From contig CABJEP010000001.1 in the NCBI GenBank assembly GCA_902364645.1, positions 302,375 through 366,374 of the forward strand: a DNA stretch of 64,000 bases, in the 5' to 3' direction. Below, in pieces: positions 1 to 8,051 of this stretch. Position 1 is the stretch's first letter. Every line of letters begins with the position of its first letter. The position numbers and the translations under genes were made by a program. The notes under the pieces were generated by a model. It saw nothing but the letters and a program-made list of their open reading frames with translations, was not told the origin of the DNA and made no database searches. Source of the stretch: Coriobacteriaceae bacterium. Its GTDB lineage: Bacteria; Actinomycetota; Coriobacteriia; Coriobacteriales; Coriobacteriaceae.

Positions 1-252
1 GTGTTCGCGCTTGCAGCGCTTGCCGGTCGACGTCGGCAGCATGGCGTATTCCGCGGTCACCCAGCCGGCCTTAGCTCCCTTTCGCCAGCCCGGCACGCCC
101 TCCTCGATAGTGGCGGCGCACAGCACGCGCGTGTCGCCGAACTCGGCCAGGCACGAACCGTGGGCGTGCTTCATGACGCCACGGGTGAGCTTAACGGGAC
201 GCAACTCGTTGGCGGCGCGGCCGTTGGCGCGGTTGACCTGCATGTACTCCAT
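1..252 (-). CDS. rph: Ribonuclease PH, N-terminal part (cut by window edge)
   Basis: RNase PH trims the 3' ends of tRNA precursors by phosphorolysis. Only the first 84 codons are inside the window; the reading frame is open to base 1. The conserved N-terminal block is clear: an NGR...[10 protein letters not shown] segment, then [10 protein letters not shown] and [11 protein letters not shown] near the end, as in the family. The start at 252 is preceded by AAAGGA seven bases upstream; a second ATG three codons in (MQVNRANG) is a less likely start. It lies 54 bases downstream of murI on the same strand and is probably cotranscribed with it. Identity is secure from motifs; the catalytic C-terminal part cannot be judged. 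Confidence 0.9.
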   Translation of the reverse strand, partial: MEYMQVNRANGRAANELRPVKLTRGVMKHAHGSCLAEFGDTRVLCAATIEEGVPGWRKGAKAGWVTAEYAMLPTSTGKRCKREH

Positions 253-306
253 AGAAAGATCCTTTCGGCAAAAAATGTGGCGAAGGCTTTGGCGGCGGCC
301 TTGCAT

Positions 307-1191
307 CTATTTCAGCTCATCGATATCGATATGCTCAATGCTCTTGAGCGGCTGACCAAAGATAAAGCTGCCCGCCACCGCAAACTCGGCAATGTTATCG
401 GCCGTCGTGGCAAAACGATGCTGCGGCTCGGCGGCGTCGCCCGCCAGCTGCTCGCGGCGCGTGAGGATATCGGTCAGCTCGCGCGTGGTCTCCTCGGCGG
501 AACTCACGACGCGCACCCCAGGCCCCAGCGCATGACGGATAGGTCCCACCAACAGCGGAAAATGCGTACAGCCGAGCACCACGGTATCGATACCGTGGTC
601 GCGCAGCGGCTCAACCGTGGCACCCACCAGCGCACGCACGGCAGGCGTATCGAAGATGTCCTCGTTCTCAAGCCACTGTTCCTGCAGATGTGCACCCGAG
701 GCGAGCTCGTGTTCGACAACCTCGACAAAGCTCGAGGCAGGACAACCGTATACATCGACGCCGGCATCCAGATCCTGGATGGCGCGCGTGTAGGCGCCCG
801 ATCGAATGGTGAGGTTGGTGGCGAGCACGCCCACCCGGCGCGTGCGAGTGCTGTTGATTGCCGCGCGTGCGCCCGGTGCGATCACACCGATGACGGGAAC
901 GTCGAGCACCTGCTGGGCCAGACGCAAGGCCGCAGCGGTCGCCGTGTTGCAGGCGATGACCATAATCTTGACGTCGTGCTTCGACAGCCAACGGCCCGCC
1001 TGCAACGCAAACGAGCGCACCTCATCCTCGGTGCGCGTGCCGTAGGGGCAGCGTTTTGTGTCGCCGAAGTAGTAGACGGACTCGTGCGGCAGCGCCGTCG
1101 CGATGGCGCGCGCAACCGTCAGACCACCAAGACCCGAGTCGAATACGCCAATAGGGCGCGTGTCCCCGGCCAGATTCTTGATATCGGACAT
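307..1191 (-). CDS. murI: Glutamate racemase
   Basis: Converts L-glutamate to D-glutamate for peptidoglycan in the cytoplasm. The 294-residue protein has every family hallmark: GVFDSGLGG (Asp18, Ser19), YFGDTKRCPYG, the first catalytic cysteine in IACNTAT (Cys81) and the second in LGCTHFP (Cys208). The frame is open further upstream to 1329, but the start at 1191 has a GGTGAGG ribosome site and begins exactly where the family begins; the longer form would overlap the upstream HAD gene. It sits between a HAD phosphatase (53 bases upstream) and rph. Together with murE 1 kb upstream it makes this a cell-wall-flavoured cluster. Confidence 0.96.
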   Translation of the reverse strand: MSDIKNLAGDTRPIGVFDSGLGGLTVARAIATALPHESVYYFGDTKRCPYGTRTEDEVRSFALQAGRWLSKHDVKIMVIACNTATAAALRLAQQVLDVPVIGVIAPGARAAINSTRTRRVGVLATNLTIRSGAYTRAIQDLDAGVDVYGCPASSFVEVVEHELASGAHLQEQWLENEDIFDTPAVRALVGATVEPLRDHGIDTVVLGCTHFPLLVGPIRHALGPGVRVVSSAEETTRELTDILTRREQLAGDAAEPQHRFATTADNIAEFAVAGSFIFGQPLKSIEHIDIDELK

Positions 1192-1244
1192 TACCTCACC
1201 AGATTCTCTCTCGAAAAGACATATCCAAGTGCGGCGACGCCGCG

Positions 1245-2156
1245 CTACGAACGCGCCGTGACCAGCAGCTCTGCCGTCGCCGCCCAACCGTCGACAATTT
1301 TGCCGCGCGTAACGAAAGCGTTCTCGCAAGCAGCCAGGAACTCGGGCGCGCCGGCGCTCGTCAGGCCATTCTCGACCAGGCAGAACGTGCCCACGTGATC
1401 GGCCATGTAGAAGTCGGACTCGGAATCGCCGAGCGCGAGCGTCTCCTCGCGCTCGATCCCCAGGTGCTCGCAGAAGCGCGCAATGGCGACGCCTTTGTTG
1501 AGGCCCGCGGGGTTGATGTTGAATGCACGACCGTCCTCGACGCGATCGAGCTCGAGCGTCGTCGGCTTGGACAGATGCGTCAGGTGACCGTTACAGGCCC
1601 ACACCAGGCCACAGCCGGCCTCGTCGAGGATGGCCTGCGCCTCGTCATCGGGGATGTCGCCGCGCATGCCGACGGTAACCTCGCGGTACTTGTAGCCGGT
1701 CGACATGTCGTTGTGATACTCGATCTTGTGCGGCCAGCGGGCGAGGATCTTCTCGCACACGCCAGTCTGCTCGATCACCTGGTGCGGCGTGAGACCGCAA
1801 GATGGGTCGTAGGGCATATCGCCGGTCAGATACTCCCAATCGTTGGCCTTGAGATCGTACATGACCAGGCCACCCATCTCACCAATGTAGGAGTTGAGGC
1901 CGAGCACGCGCGCATCCTCGTGGATCATGGTGCGGTTGCGGCCCGAGGTGGGAACCACTTGGATGCCGGCGCGAGCAAGTGCCACGACAGCCTCGACGAG
2001 CTTGGTCGAGGGGTTGCCGTCGTTGTCGCGCAGCACGCACGAGCCGGGTGCGAGCATCGTAGCATCCAGGTCGGTAAAGACGTACTTGACCTTGGCCAAG
2101 CGCTCGCGCATCTCGCCCGAAAGCTCGGCAACGGTCGGCAGGGTGTTGTGGGACAT
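1245..2156 (-). CDS. HAD superfamily (IIB, Cof-type) phosphatase
   Basis: A 303-residue cytoplasmic HAD hydrolase, presumably a phosphatase acting on a small phosphorylated metabolite. Motif I is DLDATML (Asp nucleophile near residue 30), motif II PTSGR, the motif III lysine lies in GLNKGVA, and motif IV is GDSESDFYM. The large insert between motifs II and III is the C2 cap typical of the IIB group. Start at 2156 has GGAG six bases upstream. It precedes murI by 53 bases, so the two probably share a transcript; a link to cell-wall metabolism is only suggested by position. Substrate cannot be read from the sequence. Confidence 0.88.
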   Translation of the reverse strand: MSHNTLPTVAELSGEMRERLAKVKYVFTDLDATMLAPGSCVLRDNDGNPSTKLVEAVVALARAGIQVVPTSGRNRTMIHEDARVLGLNSYIGEMGGLVMYDLKANDWEYLTGDMPYDPSCGLTPHQVIEQTGVCEKILARWPHKIEYHNDMSTGYKYREVTVGMRGDIPDDEAQAILDEAGCGLVWACNGHLTHLSKPTTLELDRVEDGRAFNINPAGLNKGVAIARFCEHLGIEREETLALGDSESDFYMADHVGTFCLVENGLTSAGAPEFLAACENAFVTRGKIVDGWAATAELLVTARS

Positions 2157-2213
2157 GGTTACTCCATTACGTAGAAGGGGCTTCTGGTCTTAGGCGGCGC
2201 GCCTCACTCGAGG

Positions 2214-2239
2214 AAAAACGCGCTTGCAACGGCAGCGCG
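2214..2239 (-). terminator. Intrinsic terminator after murE
   Basis: Read on the minus strand, a 6-bp GC-only stem (arms 2219-2224 and 2234-2239) is followed by a run of five T. It starts about 30 bases past the murE stop codon, so it probably separates murE from the HAD-murI-rph unit. Confidence 0.6.
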
Positions 2240-2267
2240 CTCAGGACGCCGCCCTCATCGCAGTTCA

Positions 2268-3830
2268 TTAGTCAAACTGGGTAACATCGATTAGGCGATT
2301 GGCCAGCGAAAGGTCGCTCTCGATGGGCACGAACTTGTCGCCCACGTGCATGAGCTCCTCGTCACCCTTTGCCAGCAGCAAGACAATGGTGGGAGCATCG
2401 GCGTTGACGTACTCCTCGCGCGCCGCCTTGAATGCCGCGTGCACAGCAGCCTCGCGATCGAGAATGATCTTGTTCGGCGTATCGTCGGGAACATGTTCGG
2501 CAAGCTCGCGGCAGACCTTCATCGGGTCCTCGTGAGCCGGATCCTCGTTGGTAAAGATCATCAGGTCGGAATATGGTGCGGCCTCGCGCGGAAGCTGCTC
2601 GCGGCGCTCCTGCGCCTTGCCGCCGGCAGCGCCAAACACTGCAATGACTGGACTAGTGGGAAACGCGCGCTTAACCGACGAGAAAAGCGATCGGAACGAA
2701 AGCTGGTTGTGCGCATAGTCAACGACGCAGATCACGCGGCCGTCCTTCGACTCCACGACCTCCATACGGCCCGGCACACGCAGTTTGGAGAGGCCCTTCT
2801 TGATAGCCTCGATACCGATGCCGATCTCGTGCGCAGCGGCGATAGCGACCAACGCGTTTTCCACGTTAAAGTCGCCCGCGATGCCCAGCAGGACCTTCTC
2901 CCCCGCCTCGGACTCGTCAGCACACAGGCCATGCAGGTTAAACTCGATGCTAAAGCCGAGCACGCGGACATCGCTTGCCCACAGGCTTGCCTCGGGATGC
3001 TCGACGCCAACGGTCACCAAGCGCTCGGCCGTCGACGCTGCCTCCAGCACACGGTCAACCTCTTCGGTGCCCAGATTCACCACGGCGGTCTTTGCCTGGT
3101 CAAAGATCCTGAGTTTGCTCTCAAAATAATCCTCAAACGTGGGGTGTTCGATCGGCGAGATGTGGTCGCGGCCGATGTTGAGGAAGCACGCCACGTCAAA
3201 CGGCAGATTCTCGACGCGTTGGTACTTGAGCGCCTGGCTCGAGACCTCCATGACCATGGACTGGCGACCGGACGTGCGGCAGTTGGCGATATGGCGCCAG
3301 ACCTCGGGGGCCTCGGGCGTGGTGTTGGTGCTCTCGTAGCACTCGATACCATCGTCGGTACTCACCGAGCCGATGATGCCGCAGGACTCGCCCGCCGCCT
3401 TGATAATCGACTGGAGCATAAAAGCGGCAGTGGTCTTTCCCTTGGTACCGGTGATGCCCACGATCTTGACGTCGTGGTCGGGACGGTCGTAGACCTCCGG
3501 CGGCAACAGGGCCATGGCCGTGCGAACGCTATCAACAACCAGCATCGCAGCACCGCTCTCCTGCGCCAGCGGTTCCAGAGACTCGACCAGCGACTCTTCG
3601 CACACAAATGCGACGGCGCCCGCATCGAGCGCCATGCTCAAAAACGCGGGCTTAAAGGCAGCGCCTTTGCAAAAGAACACGTCACCTGCCGAGACCGCGC
3701 GCGAATCAAACGAGCAGCCGGTCACGGCACGCTCGTCAACCTGCTCTGATGCGCGCAGCTCGCCGAACACATCGAGAAGCTTGGCAAGCGTATCGACCGT
3801 GGTCACGGTCGCGGAATCCGAATGGTGCAT
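2268..3830 (-). CDS. murE: UDP-N-acetylmuramoyl-tripeptide synthetase, MurE family (non-DAP type)
   Basis: Adds the third, diamino residue to UDP-MurNAc-L-Ala-D-Glu in the cytoplasm, using ATP. The 520-residue protein has the Mur ligase layout: N-terminal UDP-binding domain, ATP loop GITGTKGKTT (about residues 125-134), the EVSSQAL motif, FESKLRIF with the lysine usually carbamylated, DYAHN, and a C-terminal ligase domain. The DNPR signature that marks meso-diaminopimelate enzymes is absent; the equivalent stretch reads NEDPAHEDP, resembling L-lysine-type enzymes. Start at 3830 has AAAGG seven bases upstream. It has its own promoter-like site and follows an asnB terminator, so it is probably transcribed apart from asnB. 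The exact diamino acid added is inference. Confidence 0.88.
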   Translation of the reverse strand: MHHSDSATVTTVDTLAKLLDVFGELRASEQVDERAVTGCSFDSRAVSAGDVFFCKGAAFKPAFLSMALDAGAVAFVCEESLVESLEPLAQESGAAMLVVDSVRTAMALLPPEVYDRPDHDVKIVGITGTKGKTTAAFMLQSIIKAAGESCGIIGSVSTDDGIECYESTNTTPEAPEVWRHIANCRTSGRQSMVMEVSSQALKYQRVENLPFDVACFLNIGRDHISPIEHPTFEDYFESKLRIFDQAKTAVVNLGTEEVDRVLEAASTAERLVTVGVEHPEASLWASDVRVLGFSIEFNLHGLCADESEAGEKVLLGIAGDFNVENALVAIAAAHEIGIGIEAIKKGLSKLRVPGRMEVVESKDGRVICVVDYAHNQLSFRSLFSSVKRAFPTSPVIAVFGAAGGKAQERREQLPREAAPYSDLMIFTNEDPAHEDPMKVCRELAEHVPDDTPNKIILDREAAVHAAFKAAREEYVNADAPTIVLLLAKGDEELMHVGDKFVPIESDLSLANRLIDVTQFD

Positions 3831-3865
3831 CTTTCACCTTTCTCAGCCATTTGGCAGGGACGGTT

Positions 3866-3894
3866 TTTATAGTAACTGAAACGCACCCACGCAA
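3866..3894 (-). promoter_or_regulatory. Candidate murE promoter
   Basis: On the minus strand, TATAAA (3866-3871) lies 17 bases downstream of TTGCGT (3889-3894). The -10 is good and the -35 weak. It starts within the T-run of the asnB terminator and ends 36 bases before the murE start codon. Confidence 0.4.
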
Positions 3895-3917
3895 AAACGG
3901 CTCCCGGAGGAGCCGTT
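3893..3917 (-). terminator. Intrinsic terminator after asnB
   Basis: A 9-bp stem (AACGGCTCC / GGAGCCGTT) with a 4-base loop is followed on the minus strand by five T. It begins about 25 bases after the asnB stop codon. Confidence 0.85.
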
Positions 3918-3942
3918 ACGCGCAGGCGTTCGTAAGCCGAGG

Positions 3943-5823
3943 CTAGGCAGCCTGAACAGCGGGCTGGTCCTCGTCGATAAAGAAGCGCTTGTACCACACC
4001 AGGAACACGAGCGGCGTATAGATCTTGCGCTGGAAATCGCCCTTGCCCGCAAAGTGCAAATCGAGCAGGTGCATGAGCTCGTCGGTATCGAAGAACTCGC
4101 TTGCCCACGGCGCGGTGAAGTACTCCTTGACATAGTCGTACCACTTTTGCTCGCGCAGCCAGTAGACAATCGGCACCGGGAAGCCCACCTTGGGACGGGT
4201 GGCCCACTCATCGGGCAGCGACTTGTTGGCAGCGTGGCGGAGTACCTGTTTGTTGCCGTTCTCGTTGATGCGGTAGCGGTCGGGAATGTGCTCGGCGAAC
4301 TCCATGACTTTGCGGTCCAGGAAGGGCACGCGCAGCTCCAGCGAATGTGCCATGCACATCTTGTCGGCCTTGAGCAGAATGTCGCCCGGGAGCCACATGT
4401 TCATGTCCAGGTACTGCTTCTTGACCAGCTCGGGCTGGCCCTTCACGCGTGCGTAGATGGGTGCAGCGAGCTCAAAGGCGCCGTCGCCGGTGTTGTACTC
4501 GGGCTTGAGCACGCCGTCGACCTCGCGCTCCGGCCATACCAGAGCCTGTCCCAGGAACGACTTCTCGGGGATCTCGGCACCCTTGACCAGGAAGTTATGT
4601 CCCTTGAAGTACGGCATATGCAGCGCCAGGTTACCGAGCGCGCGACGGATGGGCAGCGGCACCATCTTTTTGTACTTGCGGACCGGAACCGTGTCCTCGT
4701 AGTAGGCGTAGCCGCCAAAGAGCTCGTCGGCGCCTTCGCCCGAAAGCACGACGGTGACGTCCTTGCGGGCCATCTCGGCCAAGAACCACAGCGGCACGGA
4801 AGACAGGTTGGACTGCGGCTCGTCCATGTGATACTGGATGTCCTCGAGCGCACCGAAGAACTCGTCGGCGGTAATCATCTTGCGGACATTCTCGACGCCG
4901 AGCTTGTCAGAAAGTTCCTTGGCGTAGTTAGTCTCGTTGAAATTCTTGTAATCGAAGCCCACCGAGAAGGTCTTGTCGGGCATGAGGCAAGCGGCGATGT
5001 AGCTGGAGTCGACGCCGCCGGAGAGGAACGACGCGACCTTGACGTCGGCGATGCGATGGGCCTCGACGCTCTCGTGCACGACCTCATCCAGCTCGTCGAC
5101 GTACTCCTCGAACGGCTTCTCGACGGCAGAGTAATCGCAATCCCAGTAGCGCTCGATGTTCATCTTGCCGGTCGGGATGTCTACGGTAAAGTAATGCGCC
5201 GGCGGCAGCTTGTAGACACCCTCGAAGAAGGTCTCCTCGGTTGCCGAATACTGCAGCGTCATGTACGGACGCAGGGCCTTTTTGTTGACCGCCTTGTGGA
5301 AGTGCGGGTAGTCCAGGAAGCTCTTGATCTCGGAACCAAAGAGCACGCCCGGAGCGCCGTCGCCCGCATCGGCCATGGGATAGTAGTAGAGCGGCTTGAT
5401 GCCAAAGATATCGCGGGCGCCAAAAAGCTTGTTCTTCTTCTTGTCCCAGATGACGAAGGCGTACATACCGCGCAAGCGATCGAGTACTGCCTCGCCCCAC
5501 TCCTCGTAGCCGTGCAGGAGGCTCTCGGTGTCGGCGCCGCAGTGGAACTTGTAGCCCTTGGCCTCGAGCTCGGAACGGAGTTCTTGGAAGTTGTAGATCT
5601 CGCCGTTGAAGACAATGACGACGCTACCGTCCTCGTTGGCCATGGGTTGGGCGCCAGCCTCGGTCAGGTCGAGGATCGACAGACGGCGGAAGCCGAGGGC
5701 AACGCGGCCGTCGATAAACTGACCGCCCATGTCGGGACCGCGATGGACGATGCGGTCCATCATCTTGGTGAGTACCTCGGATTGGTTATCCGTCCCACCG
5801 ACAAAACCGACAAAACCGCACAT
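3943..5823 (-). CDS. asnB: Asparagine synthase (glutamine-hydrolysing)
   Basis: Makes asparagine from aspartate, ATP and glutamine-derived ammonia. The 626-residue protein starts MCGFVGF, giving the class II amidotransferase nucleophile Cys2 after Met removal; RIVHRGPD, GEIYNF and the ARD..GIKPLYY block follow. The synthetase half has the PP-loop SFLSGGVDSS (about residue 270) and LSGEGADELFGGY. Start at 5823 has AGAGGGG seven bases upstream. The gene stands alone between the tRNA-Val locus and murE, with its own terminator. The length (about 70 residues above E. coli AsnB) fits the larger AsnB3-like forms of Gram-positives. Confidence 0.95.
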   Translation of the reverse strand: MCGFVGFVGGTDNQSEVLTKMMDRIVHRGPDMGGQFIDGRVALGFRRLSILDLTEAGAQPMANEDGSVVIVFNGEIYNFQELRSELEAKGYKFHCGADTESLLHGYEEWGEAVLDRLRGMYAFVIWDKKKNKLFGARDIFGIKPLYYYPMADAGDGAPGVLFGSEIKSFLDYPHFHKAVNKKALRPYMTLQYSATEETFFEGVYKLPPAHYFTVDIPTGKMNIERYWDCDYSAVEKPFEEYVDELDEVVHESVEAHRIADVKVASFLSGGVDSSYIAACLMPDKTFSVGFDYKNFNETNYAKELSDKLGVENVRKMITADEFFGALEDIQYHMDEPQSNLSSVPLWFLAEMARKDVTVVLSGEGADELFGGYAYYEDTVPVRKYKKMVPLPIRRALGNLALHMPYFKGHNFLVKGAEIPEKSFLGQALVWPEREVDGVLKPEYNTGDGAFELAAPIYARVKGQPELVKKQYLDMNMWLPGDILLKADKMCMAHSLELRVPFLDRKVMEFAEHIPDRYRINENGNKQVLRHAANKSLPDEWATRPKVGFPVPIVYWLREQKWYDYVKEYFTAPWASEFFDTDELMHLLDLHFAGKGDFQRKIYTPLVFLVWYKRFFIDEDQPAVQAA

Positions 5824-5977
5824 ATACTATCCCCTCTGCTGTTGCTGGGCATCAAATCGAATCAGTAGCTTTTGAGTATACCCGAGGGCGTAAAGAGGGG
5901 CGGAATGTTCAGGCAATCTCAACTGAATCAGCTCCGCTGTGACACGCGACGGTTACCTTTAATGGATATGAGATGAA

Positions 5978-6000
5978 TGAGGCGATTGTTTTGCTATACT
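5978..6000 (+). promoter_or_regulatory. Probable tRNA-Val promoter (-10 region)
   Basis: TATACT at 5995-6000 lies 10 bases before the mature tRNA 5' end, a normal distance for a stable RNA promoter. No strong -35 is visible 17 bases upstream. Confidence 0.5.
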
Positions 6001-6010
6001 CTCTCCGCAC

Positions 6011-6086
6011 GGGCGATTGGCGCAACGGTTAGCGCAGGTGCTTTACACGCACAAGGCTGGGGGTTCGAATCCCTCATCGCCCACCA
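6011..6086 (+). tRNA. tRNA-Val (anticodon UAC), CCA encoded
   Basis: The 7-bp acceptor stem (GGGCGAT / ATCGCCC), D arm, anticodon loop TTTACAC with anticodon TAC, T arm with TTCGAAT loop and an encoded CCA end are all present. The first base pair of the anticodon stem is a G-A mismatch. A terminator follows directly. Its 3' end is duplicated 184 bases downstream. Confidence 0.96.
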
Positions 6087-6275
6087 CTGATTTGGAAACG
6101 GTCCTCGAAAGGGGACCGTTTTTTGTTTGGGCCCATTTCATGGGATTCGAACCCGCAAGGGTGCGGAGCTGAGGAAACGCGAAGCGTTTTCCAGCGCAGC
6201 ACGCGAGGGCCGTAGGCCCGAAGCGAGAGCGGGCGGCGTCAGCCGCACGCGACATCCCTCATCGCCCACCACTGA
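6069..6275. repeat. Direct repeat of the tRNA-Val 3' end with hairpin-rich filler
   Basis: The 22 bases 6069-6090 (last part of the tRNA, CCA and four bases beyond) recur exactly at 6254-6275, and the second copy too is followed by a terminator hairpin. Between them are three small palindromes in a row (near 6170-6193, 6207-6220 and 6228-6245). There is also an inverted T-loop-like segment, GGGATTCGAACCCG, at about 6138-6152; a second one lies near 6328-6342. This looks like att-type duplication or decay of a second tRNA copy. No integrase gene is nearby. Confidence 0.7.
6096..6126 (+). terminator. Intrinsic terminator of tRNA-Val
   Basis: A 9-bp stem (AAACGGTCC / GGACCGTTT) followed by a T-run lies 10 bases after the tRNA 3' end. 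Confidence 0.88.
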
Positions 6276-6282
6276 ATTGTTA

Positions 6283-6314
6283 GGCCTCCAGCGATGGAGG
6301 CCTTTCTTTTTTTC
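6283..6314 (+). terminator. Terminator-like hairpin after the duplicated tRNA end
   Basis: GGCCTCC (6283-6289) pairs with GGAGGCC (6296-6302), followed by TTTCTTTTTTT. Same arrangement as behind the intact tRNA-Val. Confidence 0.75.
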
Positions 6315-6384
6315 AGGCCCAGCGCATGGGATTCGAACCCGCCAGCACGTCTGTCACAAAGGCCGTGGCCAGAAAATGGCAAAA

Positions 6385-6630
6385 ATGAGTACTGCTACCT
6401 TGCTTACAACATATCAAAAGATAGTATTTGATTAAGTTACGCAACATATGTCCATTATAAGGACTAACAATTAGATCAAAATCGTGCATTCATCGCCATT
6501 TCGACTTGCCATCTGGTCTTATTAGTCCAAAATTGCTGCGACCAAATCGGTAACAGTACTCATATTTAATGTTTTTTGACCAGCAGGTCTCCCCGCCTTA
6601 GCAAATCTAAGGCAAAACGGGCTCCAGACC
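6385..6630. repeat. AT-rich gene-free stretch with inverted repeats downstream of argD
   Basis: No coding sequence is seen from 6315 to 6698. A 15-base inverted repeat (6385-6399 and 6549-6563, 14 of 15 matching, core ATGAGTACTG) brackets 149 AT-rich bases. Inside it, at about 6436-6454, is a block reading TTACGCAACATATGTCCA that recurs near 38355. A nested hairpin at 6586-6630 (GGTCT...AGACC outside, GCCTTAG/CTAAGGC inside) lies just past argD and may end its transcript, though it has no clear T-run. Confidence 0.55.
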
Positions 6631-6698
6631 GCTGAATCATGCCACATAGGGCACGTCCGCAGTCCGGAACCCGGTCCAAATTGAGTTATTGCGCTGTG

Positions 6699-7982
6699 TT
6701 AGGCCAAAACGTCCGACAAAATCTCGATCAGGCTGTCCACGTCGGCTTCCTCGCAGATAAGCGGCGGCAGGAAACGCAGCGTATGAGCTCCGGTCGCGTT
6801 AATCACGGCGCCAGCGGCCAGCGCGCGGGCAACAATATCATGTGCATCACCCGCAGTCTCATCCAAATCGCAGCCGAGCATTAAGCCGCGACCGCGTACC
6901 TCGACCACATGCGGCAGCTTGGTGAGTTTTGCCTCCATATAAGCACCCACCTTGGCAGCATGCTCAGCATAATCGCCGCGCACGAGCGCGGAGAGCGTCG
7001 CGGCGCACGCCGCGACAGCCAAGCAGCTACCGCCAAAGGTCGAACCGTGGTCACCCGGCTTAAACACGTCGGCGATCTCTTTCTTTGCCACCACGGCGCC
7101 CATGGGAACGCCGTCGGCGATGCCCTTGGCAAGACTCATGATGTCGGGCTCCACGCCATAGGTCTGGAATGCAAACGGCTTGCCGGAGCGGAAGATGCCA
7201 CACTGGACCTCGTCGGCGATAAGAACGGCGTCCACCTCGTGCGCCAAGTCGCGCGCCGCCGTCATAAACTCCTCGGTCATGGGGTGCACGCCGCTCTCGC
7301 CCTGAATCGGCTCGAGCATGACGGCGCAGACCTCGCTCCCCAGCTGCTTAAAGATCGCACGCAGCTCGTCCACATCGTTGGGCGTGCAGGCCACAAAGCC
7401 ACCCGGCAGCGGGCGGAAGCTGTCCTGCAGCCAATCCTGCATGGTGGCGGCAATGGTCTCGAGCGTACGGCCGTGGAAGCCGCCGCGCATGCACACGATG
7501 GTGTTGCCGCCATTACCGGCACGCTTGGCGTACAGACGAGCAAGCTTCATCGAGCCCTCGTTGGCCTCGGCGCCAGAGTTGGCAAAGAAGGTCTCCCAAA
7601 CCTGCTCATCCGCAGCCGGGGCACCAAGAGCAGCTGCCGTGGTCTCATCGCCGGCGACAATGGCATCGGCAAGCACGCGCGCACCATCTACGTCGTCGTT
7701 GGCAAGCTTGGACAGCAGCGCCGCGACCTGTCCGCGCTGCTCGATGTAGAAGTAATTGGAGACATGCATGAGCTTTTTGGTCTGCGCCTCGAGCGCCGAG
7801 AGCACAGCCGGGTCGCCATGACCTAGGCTGCACACGCCGATGCCGGCAAGAAAGTCGAGGTACTCACGGCCATCGTCGCCGGTGAGCTTCATGCCGTGAC
7901 CCTCGACAAACTCGACCGGAGAGCGGCCAAAGGTATGCATAACGTAGTGGGATTCGAGCGATTGTTGAGCAGCAAGTGACAT
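6699..7982 (-). CDS. argD: Acetylornithine aminotransferase
   Basis: PLP-dependent class III aminotransferase that makes N-acetylornithine from N-acetylglutamate semialdehyde, arginine pathway. In the 427-residue protein, NSGAEANE, GGFHGRT, DEVQCGIFRSG and the PLP lysine in SLAKGI (Lys286) are intact. An insertion of about 30 residues (roughly 96-127) before the NSGAEAN block is unusual compared with typical ArgD. Start at 7982 has AAAGG six bases upstream. It is the last gene of argC-J-B-D, 69 bases after argB. Confidence 0.94.
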   Translation of the reverse strand: MSLAAQQSLESHYVMHTFGRSPVEFVEGHGMKLTGDDGREYLDFLAGIGVCSLGHGDPAVLSALEAQTKKLMHVSNYFYIEQRGQVAALLSKLANDDVDGARVLADAIVAGDETTAAALGAPAADEQVWETFFANSGAEANEGSMKLARLYAKRAGNGGNTIVCMRGGFHGRTLETIAATMQDWLQDSFRPLPGGFVACTPNDVDELRAIFKQLGSEVCAVMLEPIQGESGVHPMTEEFMTAARDLAHEVDAVLIADEVQCGIFRSGKPFAFQTYGVEPDIMSLAKGIADGVPMGAVVAKKEIADVFKPGDHGSTFGGSCLAVAACAATLSALVRGDYAEHAAKVGAYMEAKLTKLPHVVEVRGRGLMLGCDLDETAGDAHDIVARALAAGAVINATGAHTLRFLPPLICEEADVDSLIEILSDVLA

Positions 7983-8051
7983 GGGATGCCTTTCGTTGGG
8001 CGCCGTACGGCGCAGGGCTATGGGTGCAGGGACGCGACGACCGCGGGTCGG

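Noticed and set aside
1..1398. A 465-codon plus-strand frame over rph, murI and the HAD gene
   Set aside because: It crosses three clear minus-strand genes and has no domain.
6043..6435. Short open frames around tRNA-Val (GDEGFEPPALCV-like and HGIRTR-like peptides on both strands)
   Set aside because: These are translations of tRNA sense or antisense sequence and its duplicated fragments, a well-known source of spurious proteins.
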